Origin: Sphingomonas sp. R-74633
GTDB taxonomy: Bacteria; Pseudomonadota; Alphaproteobacteria; Sphingomonadales; Sphingomonadaceae
Direction: 5' to 3'
Assembly (NCBI RefSeq): GCF_013416555.1
Contig: NZ_JACCFG010000002.1
Span: 186,001 to 250,000, forward strand
Length of the DNA: 64,000 bases
The notes below the pieces were generated by a model. That model saw only the letters and a program-made list of their open reading frames with translations, searched no databases and was not told the origin of the DNA. Shown piece by piece: positions 16,193 through 25,762 of this stretch (within the stretch, counting starts at the first letter, position 1; each line of letters opens with the position of its first letter). A program made the position numbers and the translations under genes.

Positions 16193-16339
16193 TTCCTCCC
16201 CGAGCTTGTCTCGGGGAGGGGGACCATTCGCGCAGCGATGGGGGAGGGGCCAGCGCGGGAGCGACGGCAAACCGCCGCGCCCCTCCACCACGCCCTGCGG
16301 GCGCGGTCCCCCTCTCCCAGCGAGCTGGGGGAGGAATTA
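16193..16339. repeat. Composite palindromic intergenic element A
   Basis: This element fills the whole gap between two convergent genes. CCTCCCCGA (16195-16203) pairs with TCGGGGAGG (16211-16219). Further inside, GGAGGGGC near 16232 mirrors GCCCCTCC near 16287, and GGGGACC mirrors GGTCCCC. It resembles the CCCTCCC-type elements at 45151-45279 and 56924-57013. It may also serve as a bidirectional terminator. Confidence 0.7.
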
Positions 16340-17725
16340 CTAGTCCCCCGCCTTCACATCCTTGCCGTACATCACGGCCTTCAGGTTCATGAACTCGTGC
16401 ATTCCCCACGGCCCGAGCTCGCGGCCATGGCCGGACAGCTTGACGCCGCCGAACGGCGCCTCGGGCGTCGAGGCGAGCAGCGAATTGACTGCGGTCATGC
16501 CCGACTGGATGTCCTTGGCGAAGCGCTCGATCTCGGCTTCGTCCTGCGTCCACACCGCGGAGCCGAGGCCATAGGGCACGTCATTGGCAAGCGTGATCGC
16601 CGCGTCGATGTCCTTGACCTTGTAGACCGCCGCGACAGGCCCGAAGATCTCTTCCTTGGCGACGTCGCACTCCGGATCCATGTCGGTCAGCACGCCCGCC
16701 GTCATCCAGGCGCCATCCCTGTCGATCTTCTCCGCGCCGAAGCGCAGCGTCGCGCCTTCGGCCACGGCGCGCTTCACCTGCTCGAGCACCGTATCGCGCT
16801 GGCCGACGCTGGAGAGCGGACCCATGCCCGTGTCCTTCTCCATCGGGTCGCCGATCTTGAGCGCCTTCATGCCGACCTCGAACTTGTCGAGGAACGCGTC
16901 ATAGACATCGGCATGGACGATCATCCGCTTGGCGCAGATGCAGCTCTGCCCGGCATTCTGAACGCGTGCGGTCACCGCGGTCTTGGCGGCGAGGTCGAGA
17001 TCGGCCGAGGGCATCACGATCAGCGGATCGGAGCCGCCGAGCTCGAGCACCACCTTCTTGAGCGCCCGCCCGGCAGCCTGCGCCACCTGTGCGCCAGCGC
17101 CTTCGCTGCCGGTGAGCGTCACCGCCACCACGCGCTTGTCGGCGATGATCGCCGAGACCTTGTCGGACTTGATCGGAAGGTTCTGGAACAGCCCGTCGGG
17201 CGCGCCCGCCGCGCTCACCATCTGCTGGATCAGCGCCGCGCAGCCCTGGACGTTCGAGGCGTGCTTCAGCAGCCCGACATTGCCCGCCATGATCGTCGGC
17301 GCGAGGAAGCGGACGACCTGCCAATAGGGGAAGTTCCACGGCATCACCGCCAGCACCGGCCCCATCGGCAGCCAGCGCGCTACGGCATGGCCGCCGCCGG
17401 CGGTCTGTACGGTGGTCGGCTCCAGATAGGCCGGGCCGTTCTTGGCATAATGCCGGAAGCCGGTGATGCACTTCTCCACCTCGGCCACGGCAGAGGCGAG
17501 CGTCTTGCCCATCTCGCGCGTCGCGGTTTCGGCTAGGTGCTGCTTGTTGGCTTCCCAGGCATCGGCGATCTTGCCCAGCAGCTCGGTCCGCTGCTCCAGC
17601 GTCGAATCGCGCCACGAGCGAAAACAGGCATCGGCGCGCGCCAGCGCCATCTCGATCCCGTCGGCGTCGAGCTCGTGATAGGTCTCGACCGTTTCGCCGG
17701 TGGCGGGATTGATGCTGGTGAACAT
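16340..17725 (-). CDS. NAD(P)-dependent succinate-semialdehyde dehydrogenase (Sad/YneI-like)
   Basis: Aldehyde dehydrogenase of 461 residues. It has the catalytic Glu228 in VLELGGSDP, the nucleophile Cys262 in NAGQSCICAKR, the MPWNFPYWQVVRFLAPTIMA segment and the late EEIFGPVAAVYK motif. Overall it resembles the short E. coli Sad/YneI enzyme, which oxidises succinate semialdehyde to succinate. The physiological aldehyde here is inferred. ATG 17725 is preceded by a weak SD (CAGGAGACGC). It runs convergent to the cupredoxin gene and divergent from xseB. Confidence 0.92.
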   Translation of the reverse strand: MFTSINPATGETVETYHELDADGIEMALARADACFRSWRDSTLEQRTELLGKIADAWEANKQHLAETATREMGKTLASAVAEVEKCITGFRHYAKNGPAYLEPTTVQTAGGGHAVARWLPMGPVLAVMPWNFPYWQVVRFLAPTIMAGNVGLLKHASNVQGCAALIQQMVSAAGAPDGLFQNLPIKSDKVSAIIADKRVVAVTLTGSEGAGAQVAQAAGRALKKVVLELGGSDPLIVMPSADLDLAAKTAVTARVQNAGQSCICAKRMIVHADVYDAFLDKFEVGMKALKIGDPMEKDTGMGPLSSVGQRDTVLEQVKRAVAEGATLRFGAEKIDRDGAWMTAGVLTDMDPECDVAKEEIFGPVAAVYKVKDIDAAITLANDVPYGLGSAVWTQDEAEIERFAKDIQSGMTAVNSLLASTPEAPFGGVKLSGHGRELGPWGMHEFMNLKAVMYGKDVKAGD

Positions 17726-17820
17726 GCGCGCGTCTCCTGGGGACTGGTCAGCGATAACGCGGAGTTGGGGAGCAAGGTGCCCGGTTGCAATCGCAGGGCG
17801 CCCCGGCGCATAGCAAAACC

Positions 17821-18066
17821 ATGGTAGAAGAAGCGGACGTCACTGCGCTCTCGTTCGAGGAAGCGCTCAAGGAACTGGAGCGCATCGTCGCCCGGCTGGA
17901 GAGCGGCGAGGCCCAGCTCCAGGAGGCGATCGACCTGTACGAGCGCGGCGACCAGCTGCGCCGGCAATGCGCCGCGCGGCTCGACGCCGCCCAGGCGCGC
18001 ATCGAAGCGATCCGCACCGACGCCGAGGGTCGCGCGGCGGGCACCGCGCCCTTCAACGCCGGCTGA
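17821..18066 (+). CDS. xseB: Exodeoxyribonuclease VII small subunit
   Basis: The 81-residue protein has the XseB signature LSFEEALKELERIVARLESGE in pieces, followed by DLYERGDQLRRQCAARLDAAQ. It partners XseA (not in this window) to degrade single-stranded DNA. I chose ATG 17821 because it fits the usual length. The gene lies nine bases before the GTG of the prenyl synthase gene, the common xseB-ispA arrangement. Confidence 0.94.
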   Translation: MVEEADVTALSFEEALKELERIVARLESGEAQLQEAIDLYERGDQLRRQCAARLDAAQARIEAIRTDAEGRAAGTAPFNAG

Positions 18067-18074
18067 GCCAGCCC

Positions 18075-18974
18075 GTGGCGCATGCCTCCCTCGCGCTGCA
18101 GTCGGCGCTCAAGCAGGTCTCGGCGGAGATGGACCGCCAGTTCGACCTGTTGCTCGAGATTCCGTCCGATCCGCGCGAGGGCCTGTACCGGGCGATGCGC
18201 CATGCCGCGATCGGCGGCGGCAAGCGGCTGCGGCCGCTGCTCGTCTCCGCCACCGCCCAGCTGTTCGGGGTCGACAAGACCTGCATCGCCCGCACCGGCC
18301 TCGCGCTCGAATGCATCCATGTCTATTCGCTGATCCATGACGACCTGCCGGCGATGGACGATGACGACATGCGCCGCGGCAAGCCGACCGTGCACCGCGA
18401 ATTCGACGAGGCGACCGCAATCTTGGCGGGCGACTGCCTCCACGCGCTCGCCTTCGAAGTGATCGCCGACGAGCGCACGCATCCCGATCCCTTTGTCCGC
18501 ATCGAACTGTCGGGCACGCTCGCCATAGCCGCCGGCCCGGCGGGCATGGCGGGTGGGCAGATGATGGACCTGGAGGCCGAGAAATCGAGCTTCGACCTGG
18601 CCACCGTCACCCGCCTTCAGGCGATGAAGACCGGCGCGCTGATCAGCTGCGCGGTGGAGAGCGGCGCGATCCTCGGCCGCGCCCAGGCAGAGGCGCGCAC
18701 GGGGCTGCGCGGCTATGCCCGCGACATCGGCCTCGCCTTCCAGATCGCCGACGACATCCTCGATGCCGAGGGCGACGAGGCGCTGGTGGGCAAGAAGCTC
18801 CACAAGGATGGCGAGGCGGGCAAGGAGACCTTCCTCTCGCTGCTCGGCATGGACCGCGCCAAGGAACAGGCCCGCATGCTCGTCGACCAGGCGATCGCGC
18901 ATTTGAAGCCCTATGGCGCCGAAGCCGATCTGCTGCGCGACATCGCCCGCTACACGCTCGAACGCGACCGCTGA
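18075..18974 (+). CDS. ispA: Farnesyl diphosphate synthase-type polyprenyl synthetase
   Basis: The 299-residue prenyltransferase condenses isopentenyl diphosphate with allylic diphosphates. It has AAIGGGKRLRPLL near residue 40, the first Asp-rich motif DDLPAMDDDD, and the second DDILDAEGD. It supplies farnesyl or geranylgeranyl diphosphate for quinones, undecaprenol and carotenoids. The start is GTG 18075, the only start giving the normal N-terminus. It belongs with xseB; dxs, the usual third member, is not next. Confidence 0.93.
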   Translation: MAHASLALQSALKQVSAEMDRQFDLLLEIPSDPREGLYRAMRHAAIGGGKRLRPLLVSATAQLFGVDKTCIARTGLALECIHVYSLIHDDLPAMDDDDMRRGKPTVHREFDEATAILAGDCLHALAFEVIADERTHPDPFVRIELSGTLAIAAGPAGMAGGQMMDLEAEKSSFDLATVTRLQAMKTGALISCAVESGAILGRAQAEARTGLRGYARDIGLAFQIADDILDAEGDEALVGKKLHKDGEAGKETFLSLLGMDRAKEQARMLVDQAIAHLKPYGAEADLLRDIARYTLERDR

Positions 18975-19009
18975 CTTAATCTTGCCGTCATCCCGGGGGA
19001 GGAAGGCTT

Positions 19010-19519
19010 ATGACTACGCGCACCGGCGTCTATCCCGGCACCTTCGATCCGATCACGCTCGGCCATATGGACATCATCCGCCGCGGCGCGAAGCTGTGCG
19101 ACCGGCTGGTGATCGGCGTGACCACCAATCCTTCCAAGAACCCGATGTTCACCATCGAGGAACGCATGGAGATGGTGAAGCGCGAGGTCGCCGACATCGC
19201 GGGCGAGATCCATGTCGTCAGCTTCGATTCGCTGCTGATGGACTTTGCCGAGCGCGAGGGCGCCAGCATGATCGTCCGCGGCCTGCGCGCCGTCGCCGAT
19301 TTCGAATATGAGTATCAGATGGCGGGGATGAACCAGCAGCTGAACAGCCGGATCGAGACGGTCTTCCTGATGGCCGATGTCTCGCTCCAGCCGATCGCCA
19401 GCCGCCTGGTCAAGGAGATCGCGCTCTATGGCGGCGATATCCGCAAGTTCGTGCCCTCTGCAGTCAACGCCGAAGTGGCGGCGCGCGTCGCCGCGATCGG
19501 TCGCAAAGGGAGTGGTTGA
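19010..19519 (+). CDS. coaD: Phosphopantetheine adenylyltransferase
   Basis: The 169-residue nucleotidyltransferase makes dephospho-CoA from 4'-phosphopantetheine and ATP. The N-terminal GVYPGTFDPITLGHMDII carries the TxGH adenylate motif, and the mid-protein has IVRGLRAVADFEYE. SGDIRKFVPS-type residues end the fold. GGAGGAAG precedes ATG 19010. It is followed by a cyclophilin gene and queA in the same direction, a conserved sphingomonad order. Confidence 0.96.
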   Translation: MTTRTGVYPGTFDPITLGHMDIIRRGAKLCDRLVIGVTTNPSKNPMFTIEERMEMVKREVADIAGEIHVVSFDSLLMDFAEREGASMIVRGLRAVADFEYEYQMAGMNQQLNSRIETVFLMADVSLQPIASRLVKEIALYGGDIRKFVPSAVNAEVAARVAAIGRKGSG

Positions 19520-19576
19520 GCCCGCGCGATTGGGCTAGAGCCGCTGGTTGAGGGTGTATTCCGAGTGGGGAAATTG

Positions 19577-20317
19577 ATGCGTTTGTTTGCCGCGATGGCC
19601 ACTACGGCCGTGATGATGTTCGCCACGCCCGCCCTTGCCCAGGGCGGCGGAAAGGCGCCCAAGCCGGTCGCCGAGCCGCTCAAGGGCGTCAGCGCCGAGG
19701 ATGTGAACAGCATCTATCCCGCCGTCGTGCCCGCCGATCCGGCCGAGACCTGGGTGCTCGACCTGTCGACCGGCGGCCGCGTGCTGATCCGCCTGCGCCC
19801 CGATGCCGCGCCCAAGATGGTCGAGCGCGTCAAGGAACTCACCCGCCGCCATTTCTATGACGGCCTGACCTTCCATCGCGTCGTCGACGATCCCTACAAC
19901 ATGGCGCAGGGCGGCGACCCCAAGGGCGACGGCACCGGCGATTCGGACCTGCCCAACGTGCCGGCCGAGTTCAACAACCTGCCGCACGTGCGCGGCACCG
20001 TCGCCGCCGCGCGCCGGGGTTCGCCGGACAACGCCACGCCCGAGCAGATCAAGGATGCCGAGAACAGCGCGAACAGCCAGTTCTACATCATGATGGCGCC
20101 GAAGCTGGCCTTCGATCACGACTATACCGTGTTCGGCCGCGTCGTCGCGGGCATGACCTGGGTCGACAAGATCGAGCGCGGCGAGCCGCCGGCGAACCCG
20201 ACCAAGATCGTCCACGCCTATATCCAGTCGGACAACCCGCCGCCTTATTCGAACCTGCCGGCCGATGCGCCCAAGGCGCTGCCTGCAGGCGAAGTGAAGG
20301 CGACGCTGCCGCAATAA
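19577..20317 (+). CDS. Peptidyl-prolyl cis-trans isomerase, cyclophilin type, exported
   Basis: A protein of 246 residues. A signal peptide ending in TPALAQ is followed by a cyclophilin domain with [25 protein letters not shown] and NSQFYIMM. It should catalyse proline isomerisation in periplasmic protein folding. The ATG at 19577 gives a clean signal peptide; an upstream GTG at 19565 is possible. A Pro/Lys-rich linker precedes the domain. It lies between coaD and queA. Confidence 0.93.
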   Translation: MRLFAAMATTAVMMFATPALAQGGGKAPKPVAEPLKGVSAEDVNSIYPAVVPADPAETWVLDLSTGGRVLIRLRPDAAPKMVERVKELTRRHFYDGLTFHRVVDDPYNMAQGGDPKGDGTGDSDLPNVPAEFNNLPHVRGTVAAARRGSPDNATPEQIKDAENSANSQFYIMMAPKLAFDHDYTVFGRVVAGMTWVDKIERGEPPANPTKIVHAYIQSDNPPPYSNLPADAPKALPAGEVKATLPQ

Positions 20318-20342
20318 CCTGCGCGCCAGCCGACGTACCGAA

Positions 20343-21368
20343 GTGAATGTAGACCTTTTCGATTTCGAGCTTCCGAACGACCGGATCGCGCTGCGCCCCG
20401 CGGCACCGCGCGATTCGGCGCGTCTGCTCGTGCTCGACGGCGCCGAGACGCGCGACCTTCACGTCAGTGACCTGCCCGGCCAGCTGCGCGCCGGCGATTG
20501 CCTGGTATTCAACGACACCCGCGTGATCCCCGCCCAGCTTGAGGGCATTCGCGGAGAGGCGAAGATCGGCGCGACGCTCCACAAGCGCGAAGGAACGCGC
20601 CGCTGGCGCGCCTTCATCCGCAACGCCAAGCGGCTGCGCGACGGTGACGTAGTGGATTTCGGCGCGGGCGTTCTCGCCACCGCCGGCGACCGCGCCGAAG
20701 ACGGCAGCTTCGCGCTCGACTTCCATGGCGACGAGCCGGTCGAGCTGCTGCTCGAACGCTGCGGCCGCATGCCGCTGCCGCCGTACATCGCCTCCAAGCG
20801 CCCGACCGACGCGCGCGATGCCGACGACTATCAGACGATGTTCGCCTCCGAGCCCGGCGCCGTCGCCGCCCCCACCGCGGCGCTCCACTTCACCCCCGAG
20901 CTGCTCGCGGCGCTCGACGCGGCCGGCGTCGGCCACACGACACTGACCCTCCATGTCGGCGCCGGCACCTTCCTGCCGGTCAAGGCCGAGGACACCGAAG
21001 ACCACAAGATGCACGCCGAATGGGGCCGCATCGACCAGGCGACGGCGGACCGCCTCAACGCCGTCCGCGCCGCCGGCGGCCGAGTGATCGCGGTCGGCAC
21101 CACCAGCCTGCGCCTGATCGAAAGCGCCGCGGGCGACGACAACGTCATCCGCCCCTTCGAAGGGGACACCGCGATCTTCATCACCCCCGGCACGCGCTTC
21201 AAGGGTGTCGACGGGTTGGTCACCAACTTCCATCTGCCGCGCTCGACGCTGTTCATGCTGGTGTCGGCGATGATGGGGCTGGAGCGGATGCAGGGCGCCT
21301 ATGCCCATGCCATCGCCAACGGGTACCGTTTCTACTCCTACGGGGATGCGTCGCTGCTGCTCCCCTGA
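20343..21368 (+). CDS. queA: S-adenosylmethionine:tRNA ribosyltransferase-isomerase
   Basis: The 341-residue enzyme transfers and isomerises the ribosyl moiety of SAM onto preQ1 in tRNA, forming epoxyqueuosine. Family landmarks include [28 protein letters not shown], the PPYI segment, HVGAGTF and [15 protein letters not shown]. The start is GTG 20343. tgt, the previous step of the pathway, lies about 5 kb downstream and queG about 36 kb downstream, so queuosine genes are scattered here. Confidence 0.96.
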   Translation: MNVDLFDFELPNDRIALRPAAPRDSARLLVLDGAETRDLHVSDLPGQLRAGDCLVFNDTRVIPAQLEGIRGEAKIGATLHKREGTRRWRAFIRNAKRLRDGDVVDFGAGVLATAGDRAEDGSFALDFHGDEPVELLLERCGRMPLPPYIASKRPTDARDADDYQTMFASEPGAVAAPTAALHFTPELLAALDAAGVGHTTLTLHVGAGTFLPVKAEDTEDHKMHAEWGRIDQATADRLNAVRAAGGRVIAVGTTSLRLIESAAGDDNVIRPFEGDTAIFITPGTRFKGVDGLVTNFHLPRSTLFMLVSAMMGLERMQGAYAHAIANGYRFYSYGDASLLLP

Positions 21369-21455
21369 GCCCGCGGCCCCATCTACGCCACAGATTGCGG
21401 CTTGGGTGCGTGCGCGGCACTGTCTGGTCTTCGCCGCGAATCGGGAAGGATTCTC

Positions 21456-21980
21456 ATGCGTTTGTTGTTCGCCCTCGCGGCTCTGATCGCGACGCCCGCC
21501 TTTGCGCAGGACCGCGTCGCGATACCGGCGCCTCCGGCGAACGACGCCGTGGCGATCGGCACCAGCACGCGCGAGCAGCCCGCGTTCACCGTGATTGTCG
21601 AGCCGGTGGCGATGATGATCGCCGGCTTCGATGCGAATGGCGACGGCAAGGTGACGCGCGCCGAATTCGATGCCGGCCTCAAGCACGCCTTCGACGACGC
21701 CGACCCCCGCCACCAGGGCTGGCTCGGCTATATCGCCTATTCGGACTGGCAGGAGCGCTGGATGGGCGACCGCAACACCGTGCCCAGCCCCTTCGAGATG
21801 GACCGCGACGGCGACAACAAGATCAGCTTCGCCGAGATCGCCGAGCGCTTCGACCTACTCTTCTCCCGCTTCGATGCCGACAAGAACGGCGTGATCGAGC
21901 GCAAGGAGCTGGTGACGATCCGCCCGCAGCTCGGCCCCGGCCCGGGACGCGGCAAGAAGGGCGAGCGTCGCCCGAATTGA
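21456..21980 (+). CDS. EF-hand calcium-binding protein, exported
   Basis: The 174-residue protein has a signal peptide (MRLLFALAALIATPAFAQ) and three EF-hand loops: DANGDGKVTRAEF, DRDGDNKISFAEI and DADKNGVIERKEL. Each has acidic residues at positions 1, 3, 5 and 12 or close to that. It is probably a periplasmic calcium sensor or buffer. The tail is Arg/Lys/Gly-rich. GGAAGGA precedes ATG 21456. A calcium/proton antiporter gene lies 1.7 kb downstream. Confidence 0.85.
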   Translation: MRLLFALAALIATPAFAQDRVAIPAPPANDAVAIGTSTREQPAFTVIVEPVAMMIAGFDANGDGKVTRAEFDAGLKHAFDDADPRHQGWLGYIAYSDWQERWMGDRNTVPSPFEMDRDGDNKISFAEIAERFDLLFSRFDADKNGVIERKELVTIRPQLGPGPGRGKKGERRPN

Positions 21981-22023
21981 TGCGATTCATGTCCTAGCAT
22001 CTCATGCCGGGACGCGGCTAAGA

Positions 22024-22980
22024 ATGGCGAACATGGCCGCGCATCACGACCACAATCACGCCCATCACGGTCATGGCCATCACGGCCATAGCCACGCGCC
22101 TGCGGACTTCGGGCGCGCCTTTGCCATTGGGACGGCGCTGAATCTCGCTTTTGTCGCGGTCGAAGGCGCGGCCGGGTTCCTCACCCATTCGATGGCGCTG
22201 CTGGCCGATGCCGGACACAATCTGTCCGACGTGCTCGGGCTGCTGATCGCCTGGGGCGGCGCCGAGCTTGCCAAGCGCCCGGCCTCGCGCCGCTTCACCT
22301 ATGGGCTGCGCGGCTCCTCGATCCTCGCGGCGCTGACCAATGCGGTGCTGCTGTTCGTCGCCGTCGGCGCGATCCTGCTCGAGGCGATCCAGCGCCTTCA
22401 AGAGCCGCGCGACGTACCCGGGCTTACGGTGATGCTGGTCGCGGGGGTCGGCATCGTCATCAACCTCTCCACCGCATTGCTGTTCGCGCGCGGACGCGAC
22501 GGCGACGTCAATATCCGCGGCGCCTATCTCCACATGGCGGCGGATGCGGCGGTCTCGGCAGGCGTGGTGATCGGCGGCGGGCTGATCCTGTTCACCGGCG
22601 CCGAATGGATCGACCCGGTGATCAGCCTGGCCATCGTCGCGGTGATCCTGTGGAGCAGCTGGGGGCTGTTCACCGAATCGCTGACCATGGCGCTGCAGGC
22701 GGTGCCCAAGGGGATCGACCCCGAGGCGGTGGAACGCGCGCTGGCCGCGCTGCCCGGCGTCGCGCGCGTCCATGATCTCCATATCTGGCCGATGAGCACC
22801 ACCGAGGCGGCACTTACCGCGCATCTGGTGATGCCAGGCGGGCACCCGGGCGATGCTTTCCTCATCGCACTGCAACATCGGCTGGCGCACGACTTCAGGA
22901 TCGATCATACGACGGTTCAGATCGAATTGGGGGACGGCGCGGAATGTCGGCTGCACGGGAATGGACACGCGCATGAGTGA
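22024..22980 (+). CDS. Cation diffusion facilitator family metal exporter
   Basis: The 318-residue inner-membrane protein has a His-rich N-terminus (HHDHNHAHHGHGHHGHSH) that would bind zinc, six transmembrane helices and a cytosolic C-terminal domain. The metal site shows as HNLSD in helix 2 (LLADAGHNLSD) and HMAAD in helix 5, the H-D pattern of zinc/cobalt CzcD and ZitB types. It would export Zn2+, Co2+ or Cd2+ in exchange for protons. Its stop overlaps the next gene by eight bases. Confidence 0.93.
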   Translation: MANMAAHHDHNHAHHGHGHHGHSHAPADFGRAFAIGTALNLAFVAVEGAAGFLTHSMALLADAGHNLSDVLGLLIAWGGAELAKRPASRRFTYGLRGSSILAALTNAVLLFVAVGAILLEAIQRLQEPRDVPGLTVMLVAGVGIVINLSTALLFARGRDGDVNIRGAYLHMAADAAVSAGVVIGGGLILFTGAEWIDPVISLAIVAVILWSSWGLFTESLTMALQAVPKGIDPEAVERALAALPGVARVHDLHIWPMSTTEAALTAHLVMPGGHPGDAFLIALQHRLAHDFRIDHTTVQIELGDGAECRLHGNGHAHE

Positions 22981-23620
22981 TGCCGCGCCCATCCGGCTCG
23001 TGATCTTCGATTTCGACGGCACGCTTTCCGACAGCGGGGACTGGTTCCTCTCGGTCGTCGACGAGCTCGCCCGCAAATACAAGTTCCGCACCGTCCAGCC
23101 CGACCAGGTCGACATGCTGCGCCACAAGAGCTCGCGCGAAGTGATCGAGTTTCTGGGCATCTCAAAGTGGAAGCTGCCGCTGATCGCGCGCCATCTGCGC
23201 CGGCTGGTCGGCCAGAATGCGCATCAGATCGAGCTGTTTCCCGGCACGCCGGACCTGCTCGAGCAGATCGCCGCGACGGGCGTGCGAATCGCACTGGTCA
23301 CCTCCAATGCCGAGGCGAATGCGCGCAAGATCCTGGGGCCCGAGCATGCCGCACGGATCGACCTGTTCGCCTGCGGCTCCTCGCTGTTCGGCAAGGCGCC
23401 CAAGTTCCGCCGGGTGCTCAAGAAGATGGGCATGAAGCCGCACGAGGTGCTGGCGATCGGCGACGAGACGCGCGACGTCGATTCGGCGCGCGAGGTCGGG
23501 ATGCGCGTCGGGTCGGTGCTGTGGGGCTATGCAGCCGAGGAGCTGCTGATCGCGATGCAGCCCGACGTGCTGTTCCGCGCGCCGCAGGACATCATCGACT
23601 ACGTCGCCGCGAATCGTTGA
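22973..23620 (+). CDS. HAD family hydrolase
   Basis: The 215-residue phosphatase has motif I IFDFDGTLSDS (nucleophile and acid Asp), motif II VTSNAE, a Lys in FGKAPKFRR and motif IV GDETRDVDSA. It resembles the Gph/PpaX phosphoglycolate or pyrophosphate phosphatases, but the substrate is unknown. The ATG at 22973 overlaps the CDF exporter gene, so the two are translationally coupled. Confidence 0.88.
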   Translation: MSDAAPIRLVIFDFDGTLSDSGDWFLSVVDELARKYKFRTVQPDQVDMLRHKSSREVIEFLGISKWKLPLIARHLRRLVGQNAHQIELFPGTPDLLEQIAATGVRIALVTSNAEANARKILGPEHAARIDLFACGSSLFGKAPKFRRVLKKMGMKPHEVLAIGDETRDVDSAREVGMRVGSVLWGYAAEELLIAMQPDVLFRAPQDIIDYVAANR

Positions 23621-23680
23621 GCGCAGGCCCGGCCCACCGCCATCGTTGAACTGCGCCCCCCGGCCTGTAGAGTGCCGGGC

Positions 23681-24745
23681 ATGAACCGTTTGCGTTGGAC
23701 CTGGATCTGGCTGCCCCCGTTCGCGGGCGCGGCGAGCGTGCTGCTTGGCGCCTCAATCCCCTCCTTGCTGCTCGGCGTGGTGCTGATCGTCACCGTGCTC
23801 GCCGCGGTCCATCATGCCGAGCTGATCGCCCACAAGGTGGGCGAGCCGTTCGGCACCTTCCTCCTCGCGCTCGCGGTCACGGTGATCGAGGTCGGCCTGA
23901 TCCTGACGCTGATGCTGCAGGGCAAGGCGGGCGCCGAGACGCTGGCGCGCGACACGGTGTTCTCGGCGGTGATGATCATCCTCAACGGGCTGCTCGGCGC
24001 GTTCATCCTGCTCGGCGCGCTGCGCCACCGCGAGCAGAGCTTCCAGCAGGTCGGCGTCAGCGCCTCGTTGGCGACGCTGTGCACGCTGACCGTGCTGACG
24101 CTCGTCCTGCCCAATTTCTCGTCCTCGGCCGGCCCCTATTATGCGCCATCGCAGCTCGCCTTTGTCGCGATCGTCTCGCTGCTGCTCTACCTCACCTTCG
24201 TCACGGTGCAGACCGTGCGCCACCGCGACTATTTCCTGCCCCCCGAGGAAGCGGCCGCCGACCTCGAGGCGCATGCGCCGCCGCCCGGCAATGGCGAGAC
24301 GCTGCTCTCGGGCGCGATCCTGATCGCCTGCCTCGTCGAAGTCGTGCTGCTCGCCAAGGCGCTGGCCCCGGCGATCGAGGACGGTGTCGCCTCGGCCGGC
24401 TTGCCGCATGCCGTGGTCGGCGTGGTGATCGCGGCCTTGGTGCTGCTGCCCGAGAGCGTCGCGGCGGTGCGCGCGGCGATGGCCAACCGGCTCCAGACCA
24501 GCCTGAACCTCGCGCTGGGATCGGCGCTGGCGACGATCGGGCTCACCATCCCGGCAGTGGCAGTGCTGTCGCTGTTTCAGGGTCTGCCGCTGGCGCTGGG
24601 GCTCGATTCGCGGGGGATCGTGCTGCTCTCGCTGACGCTGCTGGTGACCACCCAGTCGCTCGCCACGGCGCGGACGACGGTCCTTCAGGGCGTGGTCCAC
24701 CTCGTCATCTTCGGCGTCTTCGTCTTTACCACTCTGGTCCCCTAA
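23681..24745 (+). CDS. Calcium/proton antiporter, ChaA/CaCA family
   Basis: The 354-residue membrane protein has about ten hydrophobic segments. The two inverted alpha-repeats of the CaCA superfamily are visible: LALAVTVIEVGLILTLML in the first half and VIAALVLLPESVAAVRAA in the second, each with the ion-binding Glu. It is likely to exchange Ca2+ (or Na+/K+) for protons. ATG 23681 is chosen over an upstream GTG. It is not overlapped by neighbours. Confidence 0.88.
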   Translation: MNRLRWTWIWLPPFAGAASVLLGASIPSLLLGVVLIVTVLAAVHHAELIAHKVGEPFGTFLLALAVTVIEVGLILTLMLQGKAGAETLARDTVFSAVMIILNGLLGAFILLGALRHREQSFQQVGVSASLATLCTLTVLTLVLPNFSSSAGPYYAPSQLAFVAIVSLLLYLTFVTVQTVRHRDYFLPPEEAAADLEAHAPPPGNGETLLSGAILIACLVEVVLLAKALAPAIEDGVASAGLPHAVVGVVIAALVLLPESVAAVRAAMANRLQTSLNLALGSALATIGLTIPAVAVLSLFQGLPLALGLDSRGIVLLSLTLLVTTQSLATARTTVLQGVVHLVIFGVFVFTTLVP

Positions 24746-24793
24746 GTTCGCCAAAGTGAGGGGGTAACGCGGTTTCTGCCTGTGTCGATATAC

Positions 24794-24802
24794 TTGACTC
24801 AA
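24794..24802. promoter_or_regulatory. Candidate MarR operator upstream of the MarR-GNAT gene
   Basis: TTGACTCAA is a perfect 9-base palindrome around a central C and is followed by TCAA, giving an overlapping TTGA-N5-TCAA. It lies 28 bases before ATG 24830. This position supports that start over GTG 24782, which would place the site inside the gene. Autoregulation is inferred. Confidence 0.4.
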
Positions 24803-24829
24803 TCAACTATCTTGGGGCAACGTCCGGCC

Positions 24830-25762
24830 ATGGACCAGGCCATCGAACAATTCCGCGCCTTCAACCGGGCGCATACCCGCTTCGCCGCGGTGCTCGCTCC
24901 GCACTATATGGACACCGAAATGGGCGTCGCCGAAGCGCGGCTGCTCTACGAGATCGCCAGGCGCGAGCCGGTGCTGGCCAGCACGCTGCAGGACGTGCTG
25001 GGTCTCGACGCCGGCTATGCCAGCCGCGCAGTGAAGCGATTCGAGGCGCGCGGCTGGATCGCGCGCGACCGCGGCGCCGAGGATGCGCGTCAGCGTCCGA
25101 TCCTTCTGCTGCCAGCCGGGCGCGCGGCGTTCGACGCGCTCGACGCCGCCACCCGCGCGCACAGCCGCCGCCAGCTCGAGTCGCTCGGCCCCGGCGGCGG
25201 CGCGCTGCTCGGCCATCATCTCGCGGCGGCGCGTGCGCTGATCGAAGGCGGCGCCAGCGACTGGACGATCCGCACGCTCGCCCCCGGCGACATGGGCGCG
25301 ATCGCAAGCCGCCAGGCGGTCTTCTATGCCGAGCACTATGGCTGGGGCCGGCCGATGGAATTGCTGCTCAACGACGTCACCACCGGCTTCCTGCGCGACT
25401 TCCAGCCCGGCCGCGAGCAATGCTGGGTGGCCGAGCGCGGCGGCGCGATGCTCGGATCGGTGATGCTCGCCGATGGCAGCGACGGCGTCGCCAAGCTGCG
25501 GCTGCTGTTTGTCGAGGGCCATGCGCGCGGGCTCGGCATCGGCGATGCGCTGGTCCGCCGCTGCGTCGAGTTTGCGCGCGACGCCGGCTACACCCGGCTC
25601 GAGCTATGGACGCACACGATCCTGGCGAGCGCGCGGCGCATCTACGCCGCGCAGGGCTTCGAACTGGTCGACAGCGCCGAGCACGGCATGTTCGGCGAGC
25701 CGGTTATGGGCGAGACCTGGTCGCTCGACCTCAGCCGAGATGCACTGCCAGCCACACCGTAG
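24830..25762 (+). CDS. MarR-GNAT fusion: regulator with acetyltransferase domain
   Basis: A protein of 310 residues. The N-terminal half (to about 140) is a MarR winged helix (EARLLYEIARREPVLASTLQ, GLDAGYASRAVKRFEARG, wing DRGAEDARQRPI). The C-terminal half (about 155-300) is a GNAT acetyltransferase with LFVEGHARGLGIGDALVRR as the acetyl-CoA pyrophosphate loop. Proteins with this fusion are common; the acetyl acceptor and ligand are unknown. The 3' end overlaps the convergent cupin gene by 32 bases. Confidence 0.9.
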   Translation: MDQAIEQFRAFNRAHTRFAAVLAPHYMDTEMGVAEARLLYEIARREPVLASTLQDVLGLDAGYASRAVKRFEARGWIARDRGAEDARQRPILLLPAGRAAFDALDAATRAHSRRQLESLGPGGGALLGHHLAAARALIEGGASDWTIRTLAPGDMGAIASRQAVFYAEHYGWGRPMELLLNDVTTGFLRDFQPGREQCWVAERGGAMLGSVMLADGSDGVAKLRLLFVEGHARGLGIGDALVRRCVEFARDAGYTRLELWTHTILASARRIYAAQGFELVDSAEHGMFGEPVMGETWSLDLSRDALPATP

